Below the pieces are notes generated by a model that was given only the letters and a program-made list of their open reading frames with translations, ran no database searches and was not told the origin of the DNA. Positions 54,944 through 63,911 of a DNA stretch of 64,000 bases are shown in pieces. Both the position numbers and the translations under genes were made by a program. The stretch is from positions 1 through 64,000 of the forward strand of contig NZ_JAGEVG010000007.1 of assembly GCF_017581925.1 (NCBI RefSeq), in the 5' to 3' direction. The first letter of the stretch is position 1, and every line of letters starts with the position of its first letter. The DNA comes from Gelidibacter pelagius (GTDB lineage Bacteria; Bacteroidota; Bacteroidia; Flavobacteriales; Flavobacteriaceae).

Positions 54944-55009
54944 CATATTCCAAAAGCCGAAGGCGCATTGGAATATGTTGGTTGAACTAATCCCGCATTT
55001 TTGCGGGAT
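54944..55009. repeat. two consecutive palindromes
   Basis: CATATTCCAA (54944-54953) pairs with TTGGAATATG (54968-54977), and ATCCCGCA-TTTT-TGCGGGAT occupies 54990-55009. They lie between the convergent DUF3667 and uvrA genes and may end transcripts or be dispersed palindromes. Confidence 0.65.
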
Positions 55010-55066
55010 CTAAACCCAAAACCCAAAAGTATACTACATTAGGTTTTAATATAGATAGCTATCTGG

Positions 55067-55101
55067 AAACTGCCGACTGCTAACTGCCAACTGAGAATTG
55101 G
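55067..55101 (-). repeat. nnACTGC heptad array beside uvrA
   Basis: Units AAACTGC, CGACTGC, TAACTGC, CAACTGA, GAATTGG in 7-bp register, three bases beyond the uvrA stop. It is the CAGT-type array read on the minus strand. Confidence 0.75.
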
Positions 55102-55104
55102 TCA

Positions 55105-57894
55105 CTAAAGCTTCTCCTTCAGATACTTTCCGGTCACTGAGTTTTTATTCTTCACCAATTCCTCAGGTGTGCCTGCTGCGACTAATTTACCGCCTCTGGC
55201 GCCACCTTCTGGACCTAAGTCAATGATATAGTCTGCGCATTTTATCAGTTCAAGATTATGCTCTATAACGATTATTGAGTGTCCTTGTGCTATCAATGCT
55301 TGAAAGGATTTCAAGAGTTTTTTAATGTCATGAAAGTGCAATCCTGTAGTGGGCTCATCAAAGATGAATAAAGCATTGTCACTTCTTGAGCCTTTTCCTA
55401 AAAATGTAGCTAATTTAATTCGTTGTGCTTCACCACCAGAAAGGGTAGAAGAACTTTGGCCTAAAGTTACATAGCCCAAGCCAACATCTTGTAACGGCTG
55501 TAATTTGCTTTGTATTTTTGATTCATTGTGTTTTTCAAAGAAGGCAATCGCATCATCAATAGTCATCGTAAGAATGTCGTCAATATTTTTGTCTTCAAAA
55601 GTGACTTCCAATACTTCCTTTTTAAATCGTTTTCCGTTACAGGTTTCACAGGTTAAATGCACATCAGCCATAAATTGCATTTCGATGGTCACTTCGCCAT
55701 CACCTTTGCACGTTTCACAACGGCCGCCATCGACATTAAAACTGAAATGTTTGGCTTGATAGTTCCGTATTTTGCTCAACTTTTGGTTTGCATAAAGCCC
55801 TCTGATATCATCATAGGCTTTCACATAGGTCACGGGATTGGAACGTGAGGAGCGACCAATCGGATTTTGATCAACAAACTCAATGTGTTTTATATTCTTG
55901 AAATTTCCTTTTAATTCTGTAAACTGACCCGCTTTATCTCCAAAGCCCGTCAAATGTTTTTGTATGGATGGATACAAGATATCCTTGACCAAAGTACTTT
56001 TACCACTCCCAGAAACGCCCGTAATGACCGTTAACATCTCTAAAGGAAATGTAACATCAATATTCTGTAAATTATGCTCTCTGGCACCAATAATATCGAT
56101 ATGATATTTTGAGGTACGACGTTTTTTGGGGACTTCAATTTTGAGTTTTCCGTTTAGATATTGTGCCGTTAAGGAATTTGATTTCAGAATGTCTGCATAA
56201 GTTCCGGCAGCAACAACTTCACCACCAAGGGTGCCTGCTTCGGGCCCGATATCAATAATTTCATCTGAAGCTTGCATTATATCCTCATCGTGTTCTACCA
56301 CAATAACAGTGTTGCCTAAATCGCGCAAGGCTTTAAGCACCACAATAAGTTTTTCAGTGTCTTTGGGATGGAGTCCAATACTCGGTTCATCTAGTATATA
56401 CATCGAACCTACTAAGCTGCTGCCCAGTGAGGTTGCTAAATTGATACGCTGACTTTCACCGCCAGACAAGGTATTCGATTTTCTGTTTAGCGTTAAATAA
56501 TCAAGACCAACATTCGACAAGAATGACAATCTGTTGGAAATCTCTTTTAATAAGCGTTTGGCGATAGTCGTGTCATAGTCGTTCAATTCCAATTGCTCAA
56601 AAAATTCCGCCAAATTATCTAAAGGCATGGTTACCAAATCAGTGATGGTCACGTCATTGATTCTCACATAATTCGCTTCAGGTCGTAAGCGTTTTCCGTG
56701 ACATTTGCTGCATTTCGTTTTTCCTCTATAGCGAGAAAGCATTACACGATTCTGGATTTTGTAGGCTTTTGATTCCAATTCGGCAAAGAAACTGTTCAGG
56801 CCTTCAAAATATTTGTTGCCATCCCAAATCAATTGCTTTTGTGCATCTGACAGCTGAAAATATGGCTTGTGAATTGGAAAATCAAATTTATGTGAGTTAT
56901 TGACCAATTGATCCCGAAACCAACTCATGCTTTCGCCACGCCAAGGAAAGATCGCGTTTTCATAAACAGAAAGTGCGGTATTTGGAATGACCAATTCTTC
57001 ATCTATTCCGATGACATCACCATAGCCCTCGCACTTAGGACATGCGCCATACGGATTATTGAAACTGAACAAATGCACGTTGGGCTCGAGAAAAGTCAGC
57101 CCATCCATTTCAAATTTATTATTGAATGCGGTTTGTTTATGATCAGAAAGTGACTCAATAATCGTGGTGCCCTTACCTTCAAAAAATGCAGTTTCAATAG
57201 CATCCGCAAGTCTATTGTAAAAGTCATCTTCATGTTTGACAACAATTCTGTCCACGACCAGAAATATATCTTTTTTGAGCCCCTTTTCCAGTGCATCTTC
57301 AATTCTAAGGACGTCATTTTTGTACTGAACACGAGCATAACCTTGTTGTTGAAGGACTTTAAGCTTGTCGGACATAGTGCGGCCATCTTCTAAACTAATA
57401 GGAGCAAGGAGCAGAAGTCTTTCACCATCTTCATAAGATTTTATCAAATTTAAAACATCTGCGGTCATATGTTTTTTGACCAAGTTTCCAGAAATGGGTG
57501 AGTAGGTCTTTCCAATTCTTGCGAACAACAATTTCAGATAATCATAAATTTCGGTAGTTGTTCCTACGGTAGATCTCGGATTGGTGGAATTCACCTTTTG
57601 CTCAATGGCAATGGCGGGCGCAATACCTTTTATATAATCTACTTTTGGCTTATTGAGTCTTCCTAAAAACTGACGTGCATAACTCGACAAACTTTCAACA
57701 TAACGTCTTTGACCTTCTGCATATAAAGTGTCAAATGCAAGACTAGACTTGCCTGAACCTGATAATCCGGTAATAACCACCAATTTATTACGCGGAATGA
57801 CCACATCCATGTTTTTGAGGTTGTGGAGGTTAGCGCCTTTAATGATGATGTTTTGTTTCGGATTTACTTCGGAAAGGTTAAGCTTCATAGTCAT
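55105..57894 (-). CDS. uvrA: excinuclease ABC subunit A
   Basis: A 929-aa damage-recognition ATPase of nucleotide excision repair. First Walker A GLSGSGKS (residues 43-50), the zinc-finger CPKCEGYGD and CSKCHGKRL cysteines, signature [12 protein letters not shown], second Walker [11 protein letters not shown], second zinc module [10 protein letters not shown]...CETCNGKRF, and a final [14 protein letters not shown] Walker B. Length matches UvrA. It has its own -7 match (CAAAGATA, 57912-57919). Confidence 0.96.
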   Translation of the reverse strand: MTMKLNLSEVNPKQNIIIKGANLHNLKNMDVVIPRNKLVVITGLSGSGKSSLAFDTLYAEGQRRYVESLSSYARQFLGRLNKPKVDYIKGIAPAIAIEQKVNSTNPRSTVGTTTEIYDYLKLLFARIGKTYSPISGNLVKKHMTADVLNLIKSYEDGERLLLLAPISLEDGRTMSDKLKVLQQQGYARVQYKNDVLRIEDALEKGLKKDIFLVVDRIVVKHEDDFYNRLADAIETAFFEGKGTTIIESLSDHKQTAFNNKFEMDGLTFLEPNVHLFSFNNPYGACPKCEGYGDVIGIDEELVIPNTALSVYENAIFPWRGESMSWFRDQLVNNSHKFDFPIHKPYFQLSDAQKQLIWDGNKYFEGLNSFFAELESKAYKIQNRVMLSRYRGKTKCSKCHGKRLRPEANYVRINDVTITDLVTMPLDNLAEFFEQLELNDYDTTIAKRLLKEISNRLSFLSNVGLDYLTLNRKSNTLSGGESQRINLATSLGSSLVGSMYILDEPSIGLHPKDTEKLIVVLKALRDLGNTVIVVEHDEDIMQASDEIIDIGPEAGTLGGEVVAAGTYADILKSNSLTAQYLNGKLKIEVPKKRRTSKYHIDIIGAREHNLQNIDVTFPLEMLTVITGVSGSGKSTLVKDILYPSIQKHLTGFGDKAGQFTELKGNFKNIKHIEFVDQNPIGRSSRSNPVTYVKAYDDIRGLYANQKLSKIRNYQAKHFSFNVDGGRCETCKGDGEVTIEMQFMADVHLTCETCNGKRFKKEVLEVTFEDKNIDDILTMTIDDAIAFFEKHNESKIQSKLQPLQDVGLGYVTLGQSSSTLSGGEAQRIKLATFLGKGSRSDNALFIFDEPTTGLHFHDIKKLLKSFQALIAQGHSIIVIEHNLELIKCADYIIDLGPEGGARGGKLVAAGTPEELVKNKNSVTGKYLKEKL

Positions 57895-57985
57895 TTTTGC
57901 ATATAAGAATGCAAAGATACTACATCTAATTCGGTCATGAAAAAAAGTTATTGTCCAATAAAATGTTAAAGTTTCAGTAGATTTT

Positions 57986-58017
57986 TTGCATTTTAGGAAT
58001 GATTGTTGTTATATTTG
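57986..58017 (+). promoter_or_regulatory. promoter TTG-N21-TATATTTG of the sigma-factor gene
   Basis: TTG 57986-57988 and TATATTTG 58010-58017 match both promoter boxes; the ATG at 58117 leaves a leader of about 90 bases. Confidence 0.65.
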
Positions 58018-58116
58018 ACCTCAAACTTCTAAAACAGAGTCGCCTATATCATAATATTACTTTATAGAGATTAACCCCAAGCTTGGATTTTTTTCCTAGC
58101 CGTTAAAGTAATAACA

Positions 58117-58701
58117 ATGAAACACGAACTTATCACAGACGCTGTTTTAGTGAGCAATTACATAAAAGGAGACGAAAGTGCTCTTTCTGAATTGATCACT
58201 AAGCACAAACAAAAAATCTACAGTTTTATCTATTCAAAAGTTTACGATAGAGATATCACTGAAGACATCTTTCAAGACACTTTCATCAAGGTTATCCGCA
58301 CCCTCAGATTAGGGAAATACAACGAAGAAGGTAAGTTTTTACCTTGGGTAATGCGTATTGCGCACAACTTGGTCATTGATCATTTTAGAAAAAACAATCG
58401 CATGCCAAAATTCTCTAACACGGGAGAATTTAGTATCTTTTCAGTACTCAGTGATTCGTCCTTGGATGCAGAAAAAGGGATGATTAAAGAGCAAATAGAG
58501 TCTGACTTGAGACGTTTGATAGAGGAGTTGCCAGAAGAGCAGAAAGCTGTTTTGGTCATGCGCATGTATAATGATATGAGTTTTAAGGAAATATCAGAAA
58601 AAACAGGTGTTAGCATCAATACCGCATTGGGTAGAATGCGATATGCATTGATTAATTTAAGAAAGGTGATTGAGGAAAAAAATATAATCTTGACCAATTA
58701 G
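58117..58701 (+). CDS. RNA polymerase sigma factor, ECF type
   Basis: A 194-aa sigma-70-family factor. Region 2 is DIFQDTFIKVIRTLRLG...FLPWVMRIAHNLVIDHFRK (about residues 45-90), and region 4 is LPEEQKAVLVMRMYNDMSFKEISEKTGVSINTALGRMRYAL (about 145-185). Regions 1.1 and 3 are absent, so it is an ECF. No anti-sigma gene of ordinary size follows; a 47-aa ORF does, 61 bp on. The regulon is unknown. Confidence 0.9.
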   Translation: MKHELITDAVLVSNYIKGDESALSELITKHKQKIYSFIYSKVYDRDITEDIFQDTFIKVIRTLRLGKYNEEGKFLPWVMRIAHNLVIDHFRKNNRMPKFSNTGEFSIFSVLSDSSLDAEKGMIKEQIESDLRRLIEELPEEQKAVLVMRMYNDMSFKEISEKTGVSINTALGRMRYALINLRKVIEEKNIILTN

Positions 58702-58762
58702 ACATACTAAAGTGATTTTTACTGCGTTAATAGGATTATAATCTAATTTAAACTCCTAAATA

Positions 58763-58906
58763 ATGGCAAAACTTTACTCTGAATGTCCCCAAAAAAATGA
58801 CAACCTCAATCCAAAAGAAGAAACAGTTAATTTTCTTTTGAATTATTCTAAGGCTTTAAGTGTTATACAATGTAATAAATGGAAGTTTGAAGCACTTCTG
58901 AACTAA
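58763..58906 (+). CDS. 47-aa protein downstream of the sigma factor
   Basis: ATG 58763 to TAA 58906 encodes 47 residues: MAKLYSECPQKNDN, a LNPKEETVNFLLNYSKALSV helix, and an IQCNKWKFEALLN end. The codon use and amphipathic helix look like a real protein. A terminator follows 6 bp later, so it is the last gene of the sigma-factor transcript. The gene is too short for many callers. A role as a regulator of the sigma factor is a hypothesis. Confidence 0.65.
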   Translation: MAKLYSECPQKNDNLNPKEETVNFLLNYSKALSVIQCNKWKFEALLN

Positions 58907-58912
58907 GATTGA

Positions 58913-58943
58913 AAAGTCCCGAGAGTTAGCTCATCGGGACTTT
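58913..58943. terminator. terminator after the 47-aa ORF
   Basis: AAAGTCCCGA (58913-58922) pairs with TCGGGACTTT (58934-58943). A separate palindrome, TTCCAC-GATA-GTGGGAA (58948-58964), of the dispersed TTCCCAC type, follows. Confidence 0.85.
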
Positions 58944-58997
58944 AAATTTCCACGATAGTGGGAATCTCATTTTTATAAGACCCACTTATATCCCACA

Positions 58998-59654
58998 TCA
59001 CCCTTTCTTTTTATAGTAGTCTTTCAAAACACTCGCTCTACCGATAGTTTTGGTTATAATATCCTTTTCCAAATCCCAACCTCTTGCTGGAGAGTACTCT
59101 CGTCCATACCATATCATTTGTAAATGCAGATCGTTCCACGTTTCTATTGGAAAAAGACGTTTCGCATCTTTTTCTGTTTGAACGACATTTTTGCCGTTGG
59201 TCAAATTCCAACGGTACATCAATCTGTGGATATGTGTATCTACTGGAAACGCGGGAATCCCGAAAGCCTGTGATAGTACTACAGCGGCTGTTTTATGCCC
59301 AACTGCAGGTAACTCTTCCAAGTCTTCATAAGTCTGTGGCACTTGTCCGTCGTGCTTGTCGATTAAGATGTGCGATAATCCGTGAATGCCTTTGCTTTTC
59401 ATTGGGGATAAACCTACGGGTCTTATAATGTCCCGGATTTCTTCCACCGTAAGCTTAATCATATCATACGGATTATCAGCTTTTGCAAAAAGGAGTGGTG
59501 TAATCTGATTGACCCGTACATCTGTAGATTGCGCAGACAGTAAGACGGCAATTAAAAGAGTATAAGGATCTTTATGGGCTAAAGGTATGGGGATTGTAGG
59601 GTACAGTTGGTTTAACGTATTTATAACAAAATCCACCTTCTCTTGTTTGGTCAT
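58998..59654 (-). CDS. nth: endonuclease III without the iron-sulfur cluster
   Basis: A 218-aa HhH-GPD DNA glycosylase/AP lyase for oxidised pyrimidines. The helix-hairpin-helix LPAVGHKTAAVV carries the catalytic lysine (K121) and FPVDTHIHRL the catalytic Asp (D139). The C-terminal four-cysteine [4Fe-4S] loop of E. coli Nth is missing, and the protein has no cysteine at all; WYGREYSPARGWDLEKDIITK takes its place. ATG 59654 is chosen over a longer frame because it gives the family start MTKQEKVDF. Divergent from bcp. Confidence 0.92.
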   Translation of the reverse strand: MTKQEKVDFVINTLNQLYPTIPIPLAHKDPYTLLIAVLLSAQSTDVRVNQITPLLFAKADNPYDMIKLTVEEIRDIIRPVGLSPMKSKGIHGLSHILIDKHDGQVPQTYEDLEELPAVGHKTAAVVLSQAFGIPAFPVDTHIHRLMYRWNLTNGKNVVQTEKDAKRLFPIETWNDLHLQMIWYGREYSPARGWDLEKDIITKTIGRASVLKDYYKKKG

Positions 59655-59691
59655 AAGTTGTATTTTTACAAATATCAAATTTAAAACAGTT

Positions 59692-60144
59692 ATGACCAAA
59701 TTAAAAGCAGGAGACAAGGCTCCAAATTTTTCAGCACAGGACGAACAGGGAAATACTATTTCTTTGTCAGATTATAAAGGTAAAAAACTGGTGGTATTCT
59801 TTTATCCAAAAGCCAGTACACCAACATGTACAACAGAAGCTTGTAATCTAAGGGATAATTACAAGGATTTACAAGACAAAGGTTATGAAATATTGGGTGT
59901 CAGCGCCGATAGTGCAAAAAGACAGTCAAATTTTAAAAACAAATACAATTTTCCATATCCTTTGTTGGCAGATGAAGACAAAGAAGTCATTAAGGCCTTT
60001 GGTGTTTGGGGTGAAAAGAAATTTATGGGACGCACCTTTGACGGAATTCATCGTATGACCTTTGTCATTGATGAAAACGGAGTTATTGAAAAAGTAATTG
60101 ATAAAGTGAAAGCTAAAATTCACACAGAGCAAATTTTGGAATAA
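59692..60144 (+). CDS. bcp: thioredoxin-dependent peroxiredoxin, Bcp type
   Basis: A 150-aa peroxiredoxin that reduces hydrogen peroxide and organic hydroperoxides. The motif ASTPTCTTEACNLRD carries the peroxidatic Cys46 and resolving Cys51, the atypical 2-Cys arrangement of Bcp. The C-terminal FDGIHRMTFVIDENGVI is also typical. ATG 59692 is chosen since an upstream frame from 59587 runs into the divergent nth gene. The 37-bp spacer to nth must hold both promoters. Confidence 0.93.
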   Translation: MTKLKAGDKAPNFSAQDEQGNTISLSDYKGKKLVVFFYPKASTPTCTTEACNLRDNYKDLQDKGYEILGVSADSAKRQSNFKNKYNFPYPLLADEDKEVIKAFGVWGEKKFMGRTFDGIHRMTFVIDENGVIEKVIDKVKAKIHTEQILE

Positions 60145-60161
60145 TTTCCTCGAAGTGTATG

Positions 60162-60177
60162 TCAAGAACCTCTGGGC
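60162..60177 (-). repeat. GCCCAGAGGTTCTTGA repeat piece
   Basis: A 16-bp exact match, on the minus strand, to 26247-26262. The core CCnGAGGTTCTTGA is also the end of the 35-bp element. Confidence 0.6.
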
Positions 60178-60276
60178 CGGTCTGACTGGCAGGCGCGGGC
60201 AAACTCACGTGTTATGAACATGAAATTATTTTTTCGATCGTGATAAACTTAGGGGTACTAAAACCACTTCTTCAAC

Positions 60277-60318
60277 AAAAAAAGACCTTAGGATTTTAAA
60301 CTAAGGTCTTTTTTTTTA
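60277..60318. terminator. bidirectional terminator
   Basis: AAAGACCTTAG pairs with CTAAGGTCTTT around a 9-base loop with A and T flanks, between convergent bcp and the 484-aa gene. Confidence 0.9.
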
Positions 60319-61770
60319 TTGGTCTCTATAGACTTCTTCTGCTTCATATCCGAAGAGACTCTTTTCTTTGATTATTTTTGAGACTCCAGGGGGTAGCATG
60401 GCTTCCCAGCCTTCATCGCCGTCGGAAATGGATTTAAGTACTGATCTTGAAAAAATAGTAAGGATGGTAGGGTCATAATCGGTAATATCTACAACTTTTC
60501 CATTGTACTTAAAGAATTTATATAATTCCTTCATCCGTGGATGCACTTTTAAGTTTTCACTAGTGCTCAATTCTCCATCCTCATTTTTCATAGGGTAGAG
60601 GTAAACACGTAGATCTTTAAAGAATAATTTCCCGAATGCCTCTAATATTCCACCACTTAAATGACGGTAATATTTCTCGTCAAAAATGTCCACTAAGTTG
60701 TTGACACCCATGGATAATCCCATTCTATTCTTGGAATATTGGGAGAAATATTCTACTAACTTATAATATTCCTGGAAGTTAGAAATCAAAACCGTATGAC
60801 CAAGAGAACATAACAATTCTGCTCTGTCCATGAAATCCTGTTCATCAATCTCTCCTTCTGCCCTTAAATTTGAAAGTGTAATTTCGAAAACAACTTGGGT
60901 ATTGTTAATGTCCACTTTGTTTTCTTTTATGAACATGTCATAAGATTTCTGAAACATGTCAATGTTTACCTTGGTTACAGGTCTGAAACTACCTCGTAAT
61001 GCCAAAATATTCTTTTTATATAAAATTCTTGCTGGTAGCACGTTATTGCCATCTGGAGCGAACATGACCGCGTCTGTCATATTATTTTTAACCAGTTGCA
61101 AGCTCATCAAACGATTGTCAACATCTTTAAACACAGGGCCAGAGAAGTTGATGGTATCAATTTCAATTTGATCCTTATCTAAATGATCGTATAGGTAACG
61201 CAATATTTTTTTAGGTTCGTTGTATTTATAATAGGCTCCATAAATGAGGTTAGTCCCTAAGATCCCGAGTGTTTCCTGTTGTAAGCGCGCATCATTTTCT
61301 CTAAAACGAAAATGCAGGATGATCTCATTATAAGCAGTATGGTGTGGCTCAATTTGGTATTTGATCCCAACCCAACCATGGCCTTTATATTTTTTCGCAA
61401 AATCAATCGTAGCCACGGTATTGGCAAAGGAAAAAAACATTTTGTTGGGATGTTTTTCTCTTGAGATGCGTTCTTCAATTAATTGAATTTCATGGGTCAA
61501 CATTTTTCTCAGCCGCTCTTCTGTGACATAACGCCCATCTTGTTCAACACCATAAATGGCATCACTAAAGTCCTTGTCGTAAGCTGACATGGCCTTGGCA
61601 ATGGTGCCAGATCCGCCACCAGCTCTAAAAAACTGACGCACAGTTTCTTGACCTGCGCCAATCTCAGCAAAGGTTCCGTAAATATTCTCGTTAAGATTGA
61701 TACGAAGCGCTTTGTTTTTAAGCGATGGAATCTCTTCAAATTCTTTATCGCCTTTTAAGGTAATCTCCAT
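60316..61770 (-). CDS. conserved 484-aa protein of unknown function
   Basis: A soluble 484-aa protein with highly conserved-looking blocks: NLNENIYGTFAEIGAGQETV, FFRAGGGSGTIAKAMSAYDK, FSDAIYGVEQDGRYVTEERL, RILYKKNILALRGSFRPVTK. Database labels such as nicotinate-nucleotide adenylyltransferase or TonB-related are not supported: I see no HxGH nucleotidyltransferase motif, signal peptide or barrel. Function unknown. The divergent promoter region at 61796-61844 serves it and the MBL gene. Confidence 0.85.
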   Translation of the reverse strand: MEITLKGDKEFEEIPSLKNKALRINLNENIYGTFAEIGAGQETVRQFFRAGGGSGTIAKAMSAYDKDFSDAIYGVEQDGRYVTEERLRKMLTHEIQLIEERISREKHPNKMFFSFANTVATIDFAKKYKGHGWVGIKYQIEPHHTAYNEIILHFRFRENDARLQQETLGILGTNLIYGAYYKYNEPKKILRYLYDHLDKDQIEIDTINFSGPVFKDVDNRLMSLQLVKNNMTDAVMFAPDGNNVLPARILYKKNILALRGSFRPVTKVNIDMFQKSYDMFIKENKVDINNTQVVFEITLSNLRAEGEIDEQDFMDRAELLCSLGHTVLISNFQEYYKLVEYFSQYSKNRMGLSMGVNNLVDIFDEKYYRHLSGGILEAFGKLFFKDLRVYLYPMKNEDGELSTSENLKVHPRMKELYKFFKYNGKVVDITDYDPTILTIFSRSVLKSISDGDEGWEAMLPPGVSKIIKEKSLFGYEAEEVYRDQ

Positions 61771-61795
61771 GTCGTAGATTGAGTTTTATAAGCTA

Positions 61796-61844
61796 CAAAG
61801 GTATCAAATTGCTATCTTAAACAAAATAATAAACTTACTTTTGT
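61796..61844. promoter_or_regulatory. divergent promoter region
   Basis: Minus strand: TTG (61824-61822), 18-bp spacer, TACCTTTG (61803-61796) for the 484-aa gene. Plus strand: TACTTTTG (61837-61844) for the MBL gene, with a TTG at 61809-61811 that is slightly too far. The two promoters overlap in a 49-bp window. Confidence 0.6.
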
Positions 61845-61860
61845 TGCAAAGCAAGCATCT

Positions 61861-62622
61861 TTGAAAGTTATATTTTTAGGAACAGGTACATCCCAAGGAA
61901 TTCCAGTTATAGGAAGCACTCATCCTGTGTGTTTAAGTAACAATCCAAAAGACAAACGTCTGCGTGTTTCCGTGTTGATAGAATGGAATAATTATACTTA
62001 TGTTATTGATTGCGGACCTGATTTTAGACAACAGATGCTTAATGCCAAATGCACTAAGTTGGATGGCGTTGTCTTTACACATGAACATGCTGATCATACG
62101 GCCGGTTTAGATGATATTAGACCGTTTTATTTTAAGCAGGGTGATATTCCTATTTATGCCCATAAAAGAGTTTTAAAAGCGCTTAAGGAACGTTTTGCAT
62201 ATATTTTTGAAACCAAAAACAAATATGCCGGAGCACCAGGAGTCATGCCCATCAGAATTGAAAATAAACCGTTCCAATTAGGCGACTTAAATGTGATACC
62301 TATTAATGGGATGCATTATAAGCTACAGGTTTTTGGTTTTAGGTTTAATGATTTCGCCTATCTAACCGATATGAAAACCATTGAAGATAAGGAGCTTGAA
62401 AAGCTAAAAGGTGTTAAGGTACTTGTGGTGAACGCCTTGAGGGAGACAGAACACATTTCTCATTTTTCCCTTAGTGAAGCTTTGGAGGTCATAGATAAAG
62501 TAAAACCAGAACGTGCCTATTTAACGCATATCAGTCACATGCTCGGATTTCACGACGAAGTAGAAAAGATACTTCCAGAAAATGTCTTTTTGGCTTATGA
62601 TAACTTACAAATTAACTTATAA
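61861..62622 (+). CDS. MBL-fold phosphodiesterase / PhnP-like hydrolase
   Basis: A 253-aa metallo-beta-lactamase-fold protein: KVIFLGTGTSQGIPVIG start, DCGPDFRQQML, the metal motif FTHEHADHTAGLDDIRPF, AYLTDMKTIE and a C-terminal THISHMLGFHDE. This order fits the PhnP / RNase Z-like branch acting on phosphodiesters. The start codon is TTG; the next Met is near residue 58 and too late. Coupled to the 66-aa gene (5-bp gap). Confidence 0.87.
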   Translation: MKVIFLGTGTSQGIPVIGSTHPVCLSNNPKDKRLRVSVLIEWNNYTYVIDCGPDFRQQMLNAKCTKLDGVVFTHEHADHTAGLDDIRPFYFKQGDIPIYAHKRVLKALKERFAYIFETKNKYAGAPGVMPIRIENKPFQLGDLNVIPINGMHYKLQVFGFRFNDFAYLTDMKTIEDKELEKLKGVKVLVVNALRETEHISHFSLSEALEVIDKVKPERAYLTHISHMLGFHDEVEKILPENVFLAYDNLQINL

Positions 62623-62627
62623 ATTTT

Positions 62628-62828
62628 ATGAAAGGTAAACTCTTTATGTATATGTTCGTTTTTGCATTGTTGTTGATCGTGTTTCAATATGTGAACTCCA
62701 AGAATATATTTGAAACCTATCAAGAAAAAATGACAAAGCTGATAGCAAAAGAGCAAGTGCTTAAAGATTCTATCAATCACTTAAATAGAGAATTGAAAGC
62801 GCTTAAAAGTGAGCTTCCAGTGGAATAG
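62628..62828 (+). CDS. small membrane-anchored coiled-coil protein (66 aa)
   Basis: A 66-aa protein: MKGKLFMYMFVFALLLIVFQ transmembrane helix, then a short coiled coil (EKMTKLIAKEQVLKDSINHL, RELKALKSEL). It is reminiscent in plan of small division-type coiled-coil proteins, but no family is recognised. Five bases after the MBL gene. Confidence 0.7.
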   Translation: MKGKLFMYMFVFALLLIVFQYVNSKNIFETYQEKMTKLIAKEQVLKDSINHLNRELKALKSELPVE

Positions 62829-62923
62829 AGCCTATCAAAGCTGAAATTGAATTTGAAATTGACTTGCCTGTCCGTCAGTACCTAAACTGCAACTGAAAAC
62901 TGCGACTGAAAACTATTTACGCA

Positions 62924-63580
62924 CTAATTTCCCAAACGCTTATTCAGCCAACTCCTCAATTCGTAAAAGTTTTCAGGTGCAACTCCATGCCCAACTGGGA
63001 ATTCTTTGTAGGTGTTTTTGATAGACAAGGTGTTTAAAAACTGAGGTACTTTTCTTGCCCATTCTACTGGAATGACTTGATCTGCACTACCATGTGAACA
63101 ATAAAAAGCTAAATGTGAATAGTCTTTAGTTTCTATATCGTCAGGAAGCATTTCAGGGCTGATATAGCCGCTTAAAGCAATGACGTTTCGTATCTTCTCC
63201 GGATAGGTGAGCGCTACAGCATAACTCAGAATTGTACCTTGGCTAAAGCCTAAAAGTGTTAGGTTGTCTTTATTGATAGGATACTTTTCTTTCACTTCGT
63301 CAATGAAATTAGCGATCAGATCTCTCGATTTAAGAGCTTGTTCATTGTCATTCCATTTGTTCATCTTTGCGTCAAAATTGATCGCATACCATGCATTTCC
63401 GTAGGGTTGCATAGGGTAGGGTGCTCGCGCGGAGATGATAAATAACTCTTCTGGTAATTCAGAAGCGAAACTGAAAAGATCATTTTCATCACTTCCATAA
63501 CCATGGAACATGATGAGTGCAGGAGCGTTTTCCTTTAAATTTGAAGGTCTTGTAATATGATGTAAAGAGAGATCGGACAT
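62924..63580 (-). CDS. alpha/beta-hydrolase, carboxylesterase/phospholipase type
   Basis: A 218-aa alpha/beta hydrolase with LIMFHGYGSDENDLF (oxyanion loop), the nucleophile elbow LLGFSQGTILSY, Asp in CSHGSADQVIPVEWA, and His in FPVGHGVAPENF. No signal peptide. This matches the small carboxylesterase family. Three bases downstream of the small membrane protein gene. Substrate unknown. Confidence 0.9.
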   Translation of the reverse strand: MSDLSLHHITRPSNLKENAPALIMFHGYGSDENDLFSFASELPEELFIISARAPYPMQPYGNAWYAINFDAKMNKWNDNEQALKSRDLIANFIDEVKEKYPINKDNLTLLGFSQGTILSYAVALTYPEKIRNVIALSGYISPEMLPDDIETKDYSHLAFYCSHGSADQVIPVEWARKVPQFLNTLSIKNTYKEFPVGHGVAPENFYELRSWLNKRLGN

Positions 63581-63582
63581 TA

Positions 63583-63909
63583 TTAATTGATATTTTTAAA
63601 CCATTCTTGGAATTTTTCACCAAGAACAGGAATGAGTTTATATTCTTCTTTTATGGCATAATAGATGGCAAATAGCCAACACGCAAATGTGATGATCCAA
63701 AAGGCAGTTCCCAAAAGACTGTTGACATATTGTTCTACTAAATTTGAAAAAATTAGCATGATCATCAAGCCACACATCTGCCTGATGTGAAATAACGTGA
63801 ATGGATTTCGTTTTTCTAAATTCATGATAATGGCAATAATTAAGCCTATGAAAGTTAAATAACTAATGATGGCCAGTGTTTTACCATCCTTGATAACAGC
63901 ATCTTTCAT
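63583..63909 (-). CDS. DUF4870/Tic20-like small membrane protein
   Basis: A 108-aa protein with three to four helices (about residues 12-30, 48-66 and 70-87): LAIISYLTFIGLIIAIIMN, PFTLFHIRQMCGLMIMLIFS, and a basic end (KFQEWFKNIN). The F-H-x-R-Q motif is typical of the DUF4870/Tic20-like group. It lies between a partial gene upstream (2 bp) and the esterase. Confidence 0.72.
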   Translation of the reverse strand: MKDAVIKDGKTLAIISYLTFIGLIIAIIMNLEKRNPFTLFHIRQMCGLMIMLIFSNLVEQYVNSLLGTAFWIITFACWLFAIYYAIKEEYKLIPVLGEKFQEWFKNIN

Positions 63910-63911
63910 AA

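Noticed and set aside
60316-61770. nicotinate-nucleotide adenylyltransferase or TonB receptor label for the 484-aa protein
   Set aside because: No HxGH motif, no signal peptide and no barrel strands are visible.
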